DNA of 64,000 nt from JAFGTP01 sp964472715 (GTDB lineage Bacteria; Fidelibacterota; UBA2242; JAFGTP01), in NCBI GenBank assembly GCA_964472715.1, contig CAYYMT010000001.1, positions 23,711-87,710 of the forward strand, given 5' to 3'. A program made the position numbers and the translations under genes. Below the pieces are notes generated by a model. It saw only the letters and a list, made by a program, of their open reading frames with translations. It did no database searches and was not told the DNA's origin. Shown piece by piece: positions 26,769 to 36,650 of the stretch (its first letter is position 1; each line of letters begins with the position of its first letter).

Positions 26769-28641
26769 AATATACATCCAGCCATTTTTGAAAGACATAA
26801 AGCGTCCACAATAATTTCCGGTTATCCTTTTTTTCATTTAGATGATCCTGCATGAGACTGTCGATATAATCGTAATTAAAAATATTATAATGCTGAATAT
26901 TTTGCCTGGACAGCGTTTGCAGAAATTCTGATTTCAAATCTGATTTTATCCACTTGGTAACGGGAATGCCAAATCCTTTTTTGGGACGATTGATAATTTT
27001 TTCCGGAAGATATTTTTTGGCCAGGCGTTTCAGTAAATATTTTGACGTCAGGCCGCGATATTTTAGCCGGGCCGGCACTTTCGCCATGAACTCCACCACT
27101 TCCTTGTCCAAAAACGGAACCCTAACCTCCAGGGAATTCATCATACTGGCGCGGTCAACCTTGACCAGCATATTATCCTGCAGATAAAAGCGCATGTCCA
27201 GCCACAAAGACCGCTCCCAGTTATTTTCTGTCTGGCACCGTTTCATATGCTGCCTGATGATTTCTAATTTTTGAACCTTCTTACCCAGCACATTCAATAA
27301 TTCAGGTGATAGCAGATGTTTTTTTTGGTTAGTATCAAAGGAGCCGAGCCATATCTGATGGCGAATATCAGGATCATACTTCAGGCCTGCAACAAATTTC
27401 TTGGCTTTAAAATCAAAACTTATATTCTCGTCTGATGTTGGTAACAAATTCACCACCGGATTAAGCAGATAATGTGAAAATCGCGGCATAAAACCACCGA
27501 TTTTCCGGGCTAAATAAGTTGGATATCCGGCAAATATTTCGTCACCCCCATCACCGCTCAGAGCAACAGTGACATTTTCCCTGGTGAGTTGCGACAGCAG
27601 ATAAGTGGGCAAAATGGAATCGTCAGCAAAGGGTTCGTCCATATTGCGGACAATTTCCGGCAGGATGTCCATCATTTCACCAGGTGTAAAAATTTTTTCA
27701 AAGTGTTCCGTATCCAGATAGCCCGACATAAACCGGGCGTAACTGGTTTCATCAAAAGAATCTTCGGCAAATCCAATACTGAAGGTTTTCAGGTTATTTT
27801 TCATGCTTCTTGATAAGTAGGCCGCAATCAGGCTGGAATCAAGGCCACCGCTGAGGAAAGACCCCAACGGCACATCACTGACTTTGCGGCGCTCCACGGC
27901 CTTCCTGATCAGCCAATCCAGTTCCTGAACATAAAAATCAACATCACGGGAGCTATACTTTGGCTGAAATTCTAAAAAATAATATTGATGCCTGGTTAAT
28001 TTATTCCTTGATAATTCCAGATAATGGCCCTGTTCAAGCTTATGAATATTATTAAAGATCGATAAGGGAGCCGGTACCGATTCGAATGTCAGGTAATAAT
28101 TCAGCGCTTCATAGTTGAGTTCTTTTTTGAAAGCAGGAAAAGTGAGAATGGATTTTAGTTCCGAAGCAAAAATGAAATCGCCATCTTTATGGTAATAATA
28201 TAACGGCTTGATGCCAAAGCGGTCCCGGGCCAGGAAAAGTGAGTCCCGGTTGAGATCAAGAATAGCAAAAGCAAACATGCCGTTCAGTTTATCCAGGCAG
28301 TTCACCCCTTCTTCTTCATAAAGATGCAAAATGACTTCTGTATCGGATTGGGTTTTAAATTGATGACCCGCCGCCTGTAACCTTTTTCTCAGTTCCCGGA
28401 AATTATAGATTTCGCCGTTAAAAACAATCGCCAGTGATCTGTCCTCATTAAAAATCGGCTGGTCTCCGGTGTTGATATCAATCACCCGCAACCTGCGCAT
28501 GCCAATGGCAAAATCATCGATCACAAAATATCCGCTGTCATCCGGGCCGCGATAAGCGATTTTATCGCACATTTTTTCCAGTATATTGGATTTTTCCTGC
28601 TGTGAAAATTTTTTTGATATGAATCCGGCTATCCCACACAT
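26761..28641 (-). CDS. asnB: Glutamine-hydrolysing asparagine synthetase-type amidotransferase
   Basis: 626 aa. The N-terminal class II glutaminase starts with nucleophile Cys2 in MCGIAGF and has RGPDDSG and FNGEIYNFRELR. The synthetase half has the PP-loop SGGLDSS (264-270) and ALSGDGGDEIFAGYP. Length and order match exosortase/polysaccharide-associated AsnB homologues. True asparagine synthesis is possible, but such genes within glycan clusters often amidate sugar acids or aminoacyl groups. It overlaps GT4 upstream by 13 nt and CapK downstream by 8 nt, showing tight coupling. Confidence 0.9.
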   Translation of the reverse strand: MCGIAGFISKKFSQQEKSNILEKMCDKIAYRGPDDSGYFVIDDFAIGMRRLRVIDINTGDQPIFNEDRSLAIVFNGEIYNFRELRKRLQAAGHQFKTQSDTEVILHLYEEEGVNCLDKLNGMFAFAILDLNRDSLFLARDRFGIKPLYYYHKDGDFIFASELKSILTFPAFKKELNYEALNYYLTFESVPAPLSIFNNIHKLEQGHYLELSRNKLTRHQYYFLEFQPKYSSRDVDFYVQELDWLIRKAVERRKVSDVPLGSFLSGGLDSSLIAAYLSRSMKNNLKTFSIGFAEDSFDETSYARFMSGYLDTEHFEKIFTPGEMMDILPEIVRNMDEPFADDSILPTYLLSQLTRENVTVALSGDGGDEIFAGYPTYLARKIGGFMPRFSHYLLNPVVNLLPTSDENISFDFKAKKFVAGLKYDPDIRHQIWLGSFDTNQKKHLLSPELLNVLGKKVQKLEIIRQHMKRCQTENNWERSLWLDMRFYLQDNMLVKVDRASMMNSLEVRVPFLDKEVVEFMAKVPARLKYRGLTSKYLLKRLAKKYLPEKIINRPKKGFGIPVTKWIKSDLKSEFLQTLSRQNIQHYNIFNYDYIDSLMQDHLNEKKDNRKLLWTLYVFQKWLDVYYD

Positions 28642-29747
28642 TGTTTCAGCATCTCCTCATATTTTGGATATAAATTGTCCCAGTTATTGTTCCGGACAAT
28701 AAATTTTCTCATTTGTTGACCCGACTGATTGATTAGAGCGGGATTCTCAAGCAGGTATTGCAATTTTTCTTTCCATGCCATAGGATTTTGATAATCACTG
28801 ACCACCCAATTACTTATGATCGTCTCATCCTCCCACTGAAGATGAGCATTGGCAGAGCTTAAAAGCGCGCATTGATTAGCCACGGCTTCCAGAGCGGAAT
28901 TTGACATCCCTTCATCCAGCGAGGGTAAGACAAAAATGTGAGCGTCCCGGTATTGTCGCACCAATGCTTCCCGGTTTTTCCAGGTATCAAATATCACTTT
29001 TTCCCCAAGACCTTTTTCCCTGACCAGGGATTGTAAGTTCGTTTTGCAAGGCCCGTCGCCAATTAGTTTAAATTGGAAATCCTTTTGCAATAATGCCAAT
29101 GCTTTTATGAAAACCCCGAGATTTTTTTGTTCCGATAAGCGGCCGGTGTAAAGGAATTTAATTTTACACTGCTGCAAATTGTCACGCGCCGGCATCTCCC
29201 GAATCGTAATTCCGTTGGGTAATATTTTGATTTTTCCGGAATTAATACCGGTTTGCCCGGCTAAATATGCCAGCCGCCGGGAATTGACATGCACAACAGC
29301 GGCATGATTACAGACCATCTTAATAAAAGGCCGGGCGAAAAACTGTAACCGATTATACCGGGCGCCTAATTGAAAACCGGGCACATCACCACCGCGGAGG
29401 GAGACAATATAAGGAACTTTAAATAAAAATTTATACCACATGGCAAGAAAGCCGCCGGGAATAGTGAAAAAGGCCAGGATAATATCCGGCGAAAAAGACC
29501 GGTTGACAGGTCTTAATTTCAAAAATCCCTTAACAATAAATAACAAAAATTCATTGACAGAGCCTTTTGAGGCCGCTTTTCGTCCTGATTGAACAGTCGT
29601 CATTTCTTCATTTTTCTGATCAACAGGCCCGGTCAGTAAATGAACCTTGTGGTTATGTTGTTTTAATCGCTTGTATAATTCCTTTGTAATAGTTGCAGCG
29701 CCGCCGCCATTGGGTGGAAACTCGTGATTGATCAATAATATTTTCAT
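28629..29747 (-). CDS. GT4 family glycosyltransferase
   Basis: 372 aa, GT-B fold. N-terminal INHEFPPNGGGAATIT is the acceptor-side glycine loop; ILPNGITIR links the halves; FLYTGRLSEQKN and PSLDEGMSNSALEAVA (E-x7-E variant with Glu before GMS and in LEA) bind the nucleotide sugar. Cytoplasmic, with hydrophobic patches that suggest membrane contact. It transfers a sugar to a growing lipid-linked or protein-linked glycan; sugar identity cannot be read. It lies 30 nt after the sulfotransferase gene and overlaps asnB. Confidence 0.9.
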   Translation of the reverse strand: MKILLINHEFPPNGGGAATITKELYKRLKQHNHKVHLLTGPVDQKNEEMTTVQSGRKAASKGSVNEFLLFIVKGFLKLRPVNRSFSPDIILAFFTIPGGFLAMWYKFLFKVPYIVSLRGGDVPGFQLGARYNRLQFFARPFIKMVCNHAAVVHVNSRRLAYLAGQTGINSGKIKILPNGITIREMPARDNLQQCKIKFLYTGRLSEQKNLGVFIKALALLQKDFQFKLIGDGPCKTNLQSLVREKGLGEKVIFDTWKNREALVRQYRDAHIFVLPSLDEGMSNSALEAVANQCALLSSANAHLQWEDETIISNWVVSDYQNPMAWKEKLQYLLENPALINQSGQQMRKFIVRNNNWDNLYPKYEEMLKQCVG

Positions 29748-29777
29748 TCATATGTCCCGGTTATATCTTACTTAAAA

Positions 29778-30851
29778 TCAATAATAAATGGTATTATTGT
29801 TCATTAAAAAATTATAAGCCTCAGAAACGTCATTGTTTTCCGGAAGACTTTTCTGAAAAATGCCATAGACCTTTGCAGCCTGTGTCTTCATATCCAGTCT
29901 AAACAAAGTATTTATAAACAATCTGACAATTTCAGGGTTCAATGGATTTTTTTCATACAGCGGCTTTAGCTTGTTCATTACTTGCATTAGGTTGTTATTT
30001 TGCAAATCATGAATTACCAGTTCATATTCATCAGTGGAAGAACTTCTGTTTCCAGGAGAAACAATGGGGTTATGGAATAAATATTCCCAACCATTTAGTT
30101 CGAGAAACAATTTAGACTCAGAATAATTATTAAGTAAATCCTGAAGATTATCTGGATTTGTCTTAATCAGGTCCGTTTTCAGATTAAAATTATAATCAAT
30201 TGCAAAAAAATCATAAATTCGTTTCAAAACGCCACTGTTTATTTTACCGCTATCCAGAGAGTTAGGATCGAAGAAATCCTCATAATAAATTTCCAGATAA
30301 TTATCTTTAAATAAATTTTTAAATCTGTTTCTATTTTCTGTAATACTCCTTTTAATAATAGCAAGATCATTAAGTAAACGTTGGTCAATTGGGAGGGTTA
30401 TTTTATGAGGTGCATATTTTTCCGTGCTGTGGGATTTCCGGCCTAATTGTTCTTTCCTGATATTTAAAATAGTTGAAATCAACGTTTTGAGACTATTTTT
30501 TCTGATCAGGTGAATTACTTTATTAAATTTACGATTCAGAATGTGCATTTGATCAGGAATGATCGCCAACTGGTCATATTTGATATTCATACCAACAATT
30601 TTACAGTTCTTTTTCTTTTTAAATGTTGTATCAAAAAATTCACTTAACACCTGTTTCTGGCCGGGCGGCGTAATGTTGACGGCTGATTTCTTGACTTTTT
30701 TTCTCCAGAAATGGAAATAATTATCTTTTTCCATAAAATCCTGCCACAGAAGTAATTCCGGATAAACATGAATTTCAGGATGGCTGGTAAGCAGTGAGGA
30801 AAGAAATCCTGTACCGGATCGCTGAGTGGCAAGTAATATAAATTTTTCCAT
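29778..30851 (-). CDS. PAPS-dependent sulfotransferase
   Basis: 357 aa. The N-terminal FILLATQRSGTGFLSSLL is the 5'-phosphosulfate-binding loop (residues 8-16), and HLIRKNSLKTLIS (Arg117, Ser120) is the 3'-phosphate site; both are defining for PAPS sulfotransferases of the Sulfotransfer_1/3 type. About 90 C-terminal residues resemble TPR helices (EIVRLFINTLFRLDMKTQAAKVYGIF). It would sulfate a hydroxyl on a sugar or protein. Bacterial members are found in capsule, Nod-factor and sulfolipid pathways. Its place 15 nt after the TPR-GT2 gene in a run that starts with flagellar genes makes a sulfated surface glycan likely. Confidence 0.85.
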   Translation of the reverse strand: MEKFILLATQRSGTGFLSSLLTSHPEIHVYPELLLWQDFMEKDNYFHFWRKKVKKSAVNITPPGQKQVLSEFFDTTFKKKKNCKIVGMNIKYDQLAIIPDQMHILNRKFNKVIHLIRKNSLKTLISTILNIRKEQLGRKSHSTEKYAPHKITLPIDQRLLNDLAIIKRSITENRNRFKNLFKDNYLEIYYEDFFDPNSLDSGKINSGVLKRIYDFFAIDYNFNLKTDLIKTNPDNLQDLLNNYSESKLFLELNGWEYLFHNPIVSPGNRSSSTDEYELVIHDLQNNNLMQVMNKLKPLYEKNPLNPEIVRLFINTLFRLDMKTQAAKVYGIFQKSLPENNDVSEAYNFLMNNNTIYY

Positions 30852-30866
30852 ATTTATTTATTTTTT

Positions 30867-32738
30867 TTATTTTATTATTTGTTCAACCAAATATTCATCA
30901 CTTTTTTTCGCCTCAAAAAATCCGCGGGTAATGATTTCACTCAGCAGGCCGACGATAATAAATTGTAATCCCCCGAGCATTGTAAAGATCAGAAATATTA
31001 AAAAGGTCTGTCCGGTTATGCCAATCCCCAACAGCCGGTGTGAGAAAAAAAGGAGCAGGGACAATGTAAACCCGCTGAAGATCGTCATCAGGGCAAATTT
31101 TCCAAAAAACAACAGCGGATGGGTACGAAAACCGGTATAAAAGCGTAAAGTGATCAGGTCGAGAATCACTCGCCAGACCCGCTCCAGTCCGTATTTTGCT
31201 TCCCCGAATTTCCGGCTGTGATGGGTGACCGGAATTTCCGCTACTTTGATGCCCAGCCAGGCGGCATAGGCGGGAATGAAACGATGCATTTCACCGTAGA
31301 GTTTAATGCGCTTGACAATCGCTTTTTTATAAGCTTTCAGGGAGCAGCCAAAATCATGAATTCGAATGCCTGTGCCTTCAATCAGTTTATTAATGATCCT
31401 GTTGGCTATTTTTGAAGGTATTTTTCGTGTCAATTTCTTGTCCTGCCGGTTTTTGCGCCAGCCGCTGACCAGATCATAGCCTTCACTCATTTTAGCCAGC
31501 AATTTGGGAATATCCACGGGATCATTTTGCAAGTCCGCATCCATAGTGATCACGATATCGCCGGAAGCATACTTAAATCCGGCAGCAAAGGCCGCGGTCT
31601 GTCCGTAATTGCGGCGAAACTTCAGGGTAACCACATTGTCATTCTGCCGGGACAAACTTTCCAGTATTGTCAGGGAATTATCCGTGCTGCCGTCATCAAT
31701 AAATATAATTTCATAGTTTTTTCCCAGTTCCTGCAAAACCGATTTGATTTTATCGAACAGGATGATCAGGGATTCCTCTTCATTGTAAACCGGTATAACG
31801 ATGGATAATTCAGTGCTCTTTTGCTTTTCCTGACTATCAAAAGTATCAATAATTTTCATAGGCTGAATTTTTCCGATCACTGCCTGCCGGGACTTTGGGC
31901 CGGCCTGTTTGGTTAAAATCGGAAAAAATTCTTTCCACACATCGATCGAATGGGATACTTTCCCTTCTAAAGTGTAGGTTAGGGCCAGGGTCGCGTGGAT
32001 GTCATCGGCATCGGGTTTGAGTTTCAGACAGTTTTGAAAATCTTCCCGGGCTTTTTGCACTTCATTGAGATTCAAATAGCAAAAACCACGGTGATACAGC
32101 GCGTCGACTGCATTGCCGGAAAGATTAAGAATTTGTGTAAAAGTTTGAATGGCTGTTTCATAATCATTGTCTTGTATGTCAATGATTCCTTTTCGAAAGA
32201 GCAGATCCCTGTTTTTGGTATTTTTGTTAAAATACCGGTGTATCAAAGTTTTGGCTTTATCCAGTTCATTGGATTCGGAATAGAATTCCAGCAGATAGAC
32301 CAGGGATTCATTGTTGTAATTTACAATTTCAGCCGCTTGCAGATAGAAGGATTCAGCCTTGGCGCGGTTATTCTGATCACTGTAAATTTCTGCCAGGTCC
32401 CGGCAAATATCATATTTTCCCGGCGCCAGGCTGTAGGCTTTTTCCATAGCTGTCAGGCCGTCATCAATTTTTCCCCGGAGATAGAGTGTTTTTCCCATTC
32501 CGTAAAGGGCCTGAAAATGGTTGTCGTCTATATTCATAGCATTGTGAAAATATTTTTCCGCTTCCCGCATCTGACCGATAGCCAGATGCATTTCCCCGAT
32601 CAATAGATTAATATGCAGATCAGCACTATTATGAATATAAACAGACTCCAGCAGGTCGAGAGCGGCCACATACTCCCGGTTGCGGATCTTTTCCTCAATT
32701 AAATTTAATTTTGAATTCAGGGAATTCTGGGGTTTCAT
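30867..32738 (-). CDS. TPR protein fused to a DPM1/GtrB-type GT2 glycosyltransferase
   Basis: About 623 aa. Residues 1-280 are TPR units (ADLHINLLIGEMHLAIGQMREAEKYF and repeats). Residues 316-530 form a GT2 domain: LSIVIPVYNEEESL, IIFIDDGSTDNS, the DxD-like TMDADLQNDP, and HRFIPAYAAW with HHSRKFGEAKYG, as in polyprenyl-phosphate sugar synthases (GtrB, ArnC, DPM1). Two membrane helices follow (about 545-610). It probably loads a sugar onto polyprenyl phosphate, the donor class needed by GT-C enzymes such as the one at 21030. I chose ATG 32738 because CCGGAGGA is 4 nt upstream. It starts 24 nt after csrA. Confidence 0.88.
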   Translation of the reverse strand: MKPQNSLNSKLNLIEEKIRNREYVAALDLLESVYIHNSADLHINLLIGEMHLAIGQMREAEKYFHNAMNIDDNHFQALYGMGKTLYLRGKIDDGLTAMEKAYSLAPGKYDICRDLAEIYSDQNNRAKAESFYLQAAEIVNYNNESLVYLLEFYSESNELDKAKTLIHRYFNKNTKNRDLLFRKGIIDIQDNDYETAIQTFTQILNLSGNAVDALYHRGFCYLNLNEVQKAREDFQNCLKLKPDADDIHATLALTYTLEGKVSHSIDVWKEFFPILTKQAGPKSRQAVIGKIQPMKIIDTFDSQEKQKSTELSIVIPVYNEEESLIILFDKIKSVLQELGKNYEIIFIDDGSTDNSLTILESLSRQNDNVVTLKFRRNYGQTAAFAAGFKYASGDIVITMDADLQNDPVDIPKLLAKMSEGYDLVSGWRKNRQDKKLTRKIPSKIANRIINKLIEGTGIRIHDFGCSLKAYKKAIVKRIKLYGEMHRFIPAYAAWLGIKVAEIPVTHHSRKFGEAKYGLERVWRVILDLITLRFYTGFRTHPLLFFGKFALMTIFSGFTLSLLLFFSHRLLGIGITGQTFLIFLIFTMLGGLQFIIVGLLSEIITRGFFEAKKSDEYLVEQIIK

Positions 32739-32762
32739 AAAATCCTCCGGCATTAGCCAGGG

Positions 32763-32993
32763 CTATTTTTTTTTGCTGAAGGATTTTAGTATATCAGCAT
32801 TCAAGGTGCTGTTAAAAACGGAAGCGCGATTTTTTGCCTTGATTCGTTCGTATACCTCTTCACGATGCACCGGAACCTCGCGGGGCGCGTTAATTCCGAT
32901 TTTGGTGTGGCCGTTACTGCATTCCAAAACTCTGATGACGATGTTGCTTCCAATTCTGATACTCTCTTCGGTTTTTCTGGTTAAAACAAGCAT
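32763..32993 (-). CDS. csrA: Carbon storage/flagellin translation regulator CsrA
   Basis: 76 aa. A dimeric RNA-binding protein that occupies GGA motifs in leader RNAs to block translation. MLVLTRKTEESIRIG, IGINAPREVPVHREEVYERI are the canonical beta strands and the RNA-contact Arg region. Slightly longer than the 61-aa E. coli protein owing to a C-terminal tail. It follows fliW, its protein antagonist, in the usual order. GGAGGGAG lies before the ATG. It is the boundary between the flagellar genes and the glycan cluster. Confidence 0.97.
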   Translation of the reverse strand: MLVLTRKTEESIRIGSNIVIRVLECSNGHTKIGINAPREVPVHREEVYERIKAKNRASVFNSTLNADILKSFSKKK

Positions 32994-33023
32994 ACTCCCT
33001 CCATGGAATATTATTAAAATAGT

Positions 33024-33458
33024 TTAAAATTTGTCTAATTTGTGTTCCTCGGACAATTTCGGATCATCCAATATGATCTGTTTGCCATTGCCTGTAAAGG
33101 TATTCAATATCAATGGCGCTTTGGTATTGGCCACAAAATGTTTTGTTTCTTCGTCAATCCGCAGGATTACAAAAAGGCGTAAATACTTTTGATCCTCAAT
33201 TTCAAGATTACGCATTTCATTTTTTGGAAATGAAATATCGTCAAAAATATTCAGAAGGCTTCCATCCAGAACGATCATGGATATATCCGGCAATTCTGTG
33301 GATTGAAACAATTTGAAGGGTGGAAAGTCTTCCAGGTTTTTGAATTCAAATTCTGACAAATGTTCAAATCCCGGCAAGCCATATTCAAAATTGAATATTG
33401 TCGCACTTCCGGTTTTTGCTTCTTTAGTCATTACATTGCTCATCTTCATATCTTTCAT
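33024..33458 (-). CDS. fliW: Flagellar assembly factor FliW
   Basis: 144 aa. FliW binds CsrA and flagellin, relieving translational repression when flagellin has been exported. Visible signatures: IFNFEYGLPGFEHLSEFEF and FKLFQSTELPDISMIVL, then LRLFVILRIDEE and APLILNTFTGNGKQIIL. It lies 4 nt after flgL and 30 nt before csrA, the classic arrangement. The ATG used here is one of three close together (33458, 33449, 33443), with no strong ribosome site, so translation may be coupled to flgL. Confidence 0.95.
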   Translation of the reverse strand: MKDMKMSNVMTKEAKTGSATIFNFEYGLPGFEHLSEFEFKNLEDFPPFKLFQSTELPDISMIVLDGSLLNIFDDISFPKNEMRNLEIEDQKYLRLFVILRIDEETKHFVANTKAPLILNTFTGNGKQIILDDPKLSEEHKLDKF

Positions 33459-33462
33459 TTAG

Positions 33463-34344
33463 TTATCGGAGAAAATTCAATATATTGAGATTGATCGCAT
33501 TTGAGGTGGAATGCAAAGCAGCCTGATAAGCGGTTTCTTCATTCTTGTAATTGGTAATCGCTTCAGCCATATCCGCATCCTCCAGGTTGGATAAATAGGA
33601 CTTCAGATTCACATTGGCGGTGTTCAGACGGTTTTCCGTATTGATGATCTGAATTTTTGACGAACCAATAGCTGAACTGCGTTTGCCGATTTCCGCCGAT
33701 GAATCATCGAGCAGGTCAATGGCTTTGGTAATCGCGTCAGTATCACCATTATCCAGAGCATTCTTAAAATTGATCAAATTTTCAAAAGCCTCTGTTTCAA
33801 TTAATTCCTGACCGGTGGTATTAATATCCACATAATAATTATCAGCTATTTTACGGTTCACTTTTTTATCATTACCCGTGTAAGTGATTGAATTGCCATT
33901 GTATATAAAAGCTTTGTCTGTTTTGGATTTTGTGCCGGCAAAGACAGCTTTACCCATGAATGTTGAGTTTGACAAGGAAACAGTATCCTCAATAATATCA
34001 TTGACCTGATCCCGGAAAGTTTCCCAATTGTCGCCATTATTGGATATATCAGCCGCGCGAATGGCGATTTCCTTGGCTGTTACCAGTCCTTCATTGATCT
34101 GGTCCAAAGCAGACAGGGATACATCGATCCAGCCTTTTGCCAGACTAATGCCCTCCAGGTATTGGCTGTTGTTGGAAATAGCATTCCGGAAAGATTCCAC
34201 TTTCGTGTAATCCACAGGATCATCGGAAACTTTTTCCAGTTTTTTCCCGGTGGCAGTCTGATTTTGGTATACCGCCATTTTTTCACGGCTTGAATTAATG
34301 TTGGTTAATAAATTTCTTGATATCATACCTTCTGTTATTCGCAT
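33463..34344 (-). CDS. flgL: Flagellar hook-associated protein 3 (FlgL)
   Basis: 293 aa hook-filament junction protein, exported through the flagellar type III apparatus. N-terminal coiled coil RITEGMISRNLLTNINSSREKM and C-terminal coiled coil EDADMAEAITNYKNEETAYQ flank a short central domain, as expected for a small FlgL. No signal peptide. It sits 12 nt after flgK and leads into fliW. Confidence 0.95.
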   Translation of the reverse strand: MRITEGMISRNLLTNINSSREKMAVYQNQTATGKKLEKVSDDPVDYTKVESFRNAISNNSQYLEGISLAKGWIDVSLSALDQINEGLVTAKEIAIRAADISNNGDNWETFRDQVNDIIEDTVSLSNSTFMGKAVFAGTKSKTDKAFIYNGNSITYTGNDKKVNRKIADNYYVDINTTGQELIETEAFENLINFKNALDNGDTDAITKAIDLLDDSSAEIGKRSSAIGSSKIQIINTENRLNTANVNLKSYLSNLEDADMAEAITNYKNEETAYQAALHSTSNAINLNILNFLR

Positions 34345-34356
34345 AATTACCTCTGA

Positions 34357-35715
34357 TTAGATCAAAGTTAATATTGTATCTACCAGCGTTTGCACCGTAC
34401 CGATAACTTTGGCTGAGGCCTGGTAGGCTTGCTGATATTTTGATAAATTGACAAGTTCTTCATCGAGACTGACCCCGGATTCGGAATCCTGCTGGTTCTT
34501 GATAGTCATCACTATTTTTTCCTGGCTGGACATCAGATCTTCGGATTTTTTTACCTTAGCGCCTACATCCGTCGCAATTCCACTATAATAATTATTTAAA
34601 GAAACGCCATTCAGGGTGTTCCGGTTTTGGATTTCATTGATCTGCCGGGCAATATTGGAGTTGGCGCTCTCCCCTATTTGATCGGAAGTGGCGACTAAGT
34701 AGGGATTTGTGGCAATCAGATTATTCACGGCAAAATTACCGGCGCTATTAATGTTTTCCTTAAAAAATGGAATTCCGGTGTGGTCTTCCAGGTCATAGCC
34801 CTTTTGATGAATTTTATTGACTTCATTGGCTAAATTGGTAGCCACCCGGTCCAGCCGGGAACGATAATCCGGAAGATGCTGATTGGATATGGCAAGTAAA
34901 CTTCCTAATTCACCGGATTTGAGGTTAATATTCTTATCATTTTTTTTCAATCGGATGTGATAATTACTGGAATTGCCGATATTCTCGGAAACCACTTCCA
35001 ATTCATTAACCTGGTCACCGGATACTAAAATCTGTCCCGCTGCGGCGACAGTGACATCACCGAATTTTCCCGCTGATGTTTGAATCTCAAAATATTCAGA
35101 CAGGTTACTGACCAAGCGGTCCCGTTCATCCATAATAGCATCGGAATTATTAGCTGTGATTTCCTTGTTGATTTCCGCCAGAGCGTGGAGTTTGTTATTT
35201 ATGTCTTCCACATTACCGTTCATATTCGTGGCAATATTTTTTTTCAGGTTGATCAGATCATTGTTGACACGATTAAAGGCTTTTTCCAAGGCAACGGCTT
35301 TGTCTACTACCACCATTCGGGCCGGTTCACTTTCCGGATCAGAAGCCAAATCTCCCCAGGCGCCCCAAAATTCATTGAGATGCTGCGAAATCCCGCTTGC
35401 GCCGGGTTCACCAAAAATATCCTCAATCTGGGTAAACATCTGGGAATCCATGGAATATTTTGCCAGATTCGGATTCTGTGTCAAAAATTGTTCATCAATA
35501 AAATCATTGCGCTTTCGTGCCAGTTCTTTACTGATCTGACTGTTGGTAATTGTGCCAAATTTAGCCGTTTGAGAATTCATGTCGGAAAAAGTTGCCAGCC
35601 GCCGGGAATATCCCGGTGTATTGATATTGGCAATATTTTCAGAGGTGAGTTCCAGCGCGGATTTATTCGACTGAACGCCTCGTTTTGAATGATCTAATAT
35701 TCCTGAGATTGACAT
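34357..35715 (-). CDS. flgK: Flagellar hook-associated protein 1 (FlgK)
   Basis: 452 aa, on the short side for FlgK. The N-terminal rod/hook motif ALELTSENIANINTPGYSRR and the C-terminal SLDEELVNLSKYQQAYQASAKVI are both present, so both structural ends of the D0 domain are complete; the variable middle domain is reduced. It forms the junction between hook and filament together with FlgL. Confidence 0.95.
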   Translation of the reverse strand: MSISGILDHSKRGVQSNKSALELTSENIANINTPGYSRRLATFSDMNSQTAKFGTITNSQISKELARKRNDFIDEQFLTQNPNLAKYSMDSQMFTQIEDIFGEPGASGISQHLNEFWGAWGDLASDPESEPARMVVVDKAVALEKAFNRVNNDLINLKKNIATNMNGNVEDINNKLHALAEINKEITANNSDAIMDERDRLVSNLSEYFEIQTSAGKFGDVTVAAAGQILVSGDQVNELEVVSENIGNSSNYHIRLKKNDKNINLKSGELGSLLAISNQHLPDYRSRLDRVATNLANEVNKIHQKGYDLEDHTGIPFFKENINSAGNFAVNNLIATNPYLVATSDQIGESANSNIARQINEIQNRNTLNGVSLNNYYSGIATDVGAKVKKSEDLMSSQEKIVMTIKNQQDSESGVSLDEELVNLSKYQQAYQASAKVIGTVQTLVDTILTLI

Positions 35716-35727
35716 AAATACTCCGAA

Positions 35728-36237
35728 TTAAATTTGCTGATTAACAAATTTTTGATTCACTTCCTTGATATATTTCTTCCCCTTGATACTGTACATATTG
35801 TTCTCTTCTTTTCCCGAATGTAGAAAAATATTGGTCATTTGCCGAATATGATCGATGGAAAAATGCAGCAGGCTTTCATTTTGGCGATTGACGGTCTTGA
35901 TTTCATTGAGGATATTTTTCAGATCGTAGTGCAAAACTTCCATTTTTTTCTTTTCCGGTTCCGGACTAAAGCCGACAAAATCCCTAAGCGGTATATTCAC
36001 GCCCCTGATATTTCTCCGCTCGCAAAAATCATTGATAAAATCCACCCGTTCCTGAGCTACGGTAACACTATCATTGATGGTTTTCTTTTCTTTCATGATA
36101 AGATCGCGTAACTCGTCAACCTTTCCCCGAATCACACAAGATTGTTTATCTTTCAGTAAATTCAAAAGGAGTTTGTATACATCTTTTTCCTTTTCCAGTA
36201 TATTTATCATGGTGATATAATCATTATGAGAGTCCAT
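35728..36237 (-). CDS. flgN: FlgN-type export chaperone
   Basis: 169 aa, mostly helical (INILEKEKDVYKLLLNLLKDKQSCVIRG, then ELRDLIMKEKKTINDSVTVAQERVDFI). This is the pattern and size of FlgN, the cytoplasmic chaperone for FlgK and FlgL, and its position directly upstream of flgK agrees. Sequence identity in this family is low, so the call rests on size, helical pattern and location. Its start touches the flgJ stop. Confidence 0.82.
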   Translation of the reverse strand: MDSHNDYITMINILEKEKDVYKLLLNLLKDKQSCVIRGKVDELRDLIMKEKKTINDSVTVAQERVDFINDFCERRNIRGVNIPLRDFVGFSPEPEKKKMEVLHYDLKNILNEIKTVNRQNESLLHFSIDHIRQMTNIFLHSGKEENNMYSIKGKKYIKEVNQKFVNQQI

Positions 36238-36635
36238 TATTTAAACACCTCGCTGTCAAGATTAAAGCCCTGGGTTTTATCCTGGTTTAAACTTTCATTG
36301 ATTTTTGACAATTCTTCGCCAATATCCATATCCCTGTCCTGCAAGGACTGATAAATGATCTTAGCCAGTCCGATACCGCCATTTTTCGCCATGGATTTTC
36401 CCATTTCCGAACTGAACATCATGGAACTCAAAGATCCTGAAGAACTGTTTTCATCTTTTGGAATTGTCTTTTCCATAGTTTTAATTAGTTTGGTTAAAAA
36501 TATCGCTTCCATTTCCTCGGCCTGAGCCTTTAGTTTTCGTTCCCGTTTTAATTGGGGATCGGCAAAATCTGTCCGATTTTTATGAATTTTGGTGGAATTG
36601 ATTATATTTTCTGCTGATTTGTCATTTATTTTCAT
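36237..36635 (-). CDS. flgJ: Rod-binding protein FlgJ (N-terminal domain only)
   Basis: 132 aa. The conserved rod-cap core is KAQAEEMEAIFLTKLIKTMEKTIP and SSMMFSSEMGKSMAKNGGIGLAKIIYQSL. The C-terminal muramidase domain of enteric FlgJ is absent, as in many other phyla, so a separate peptidoglycan hydrolase must open the wall for the rod. Located between flgI and flgN in the standard order. Confidence 0.92.
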   Translation of the reverse strand: MKINDKSAENIINSTKIHKNRTDFADPQLKRERKLKAQAEEMEAIFLTKLIKTMEKTIPKDENSSSGSLSSMMFSSEMGKSMAKNGGIGLAKIIYQSLQDRDMDIGEELSKINESLNQDKTQGFNLDSEVFK

Positions 36636-36650
36636 GATTATTCACCTGAT

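Noticed and set aside
31995..32606. 203-codon open frame on the plus strand opposite the TPR-GT2 gene
   Set aside because: It is antisense to a well-supported TPR region, has no ribosome site or family motif, and its composition is a mirror of the coding strand.
35080..35688. 202-codon open frame opposite flgK
   Set aside because: Antisense to an unambiguous flagellar gene in a continuous operon, with no protein signature.
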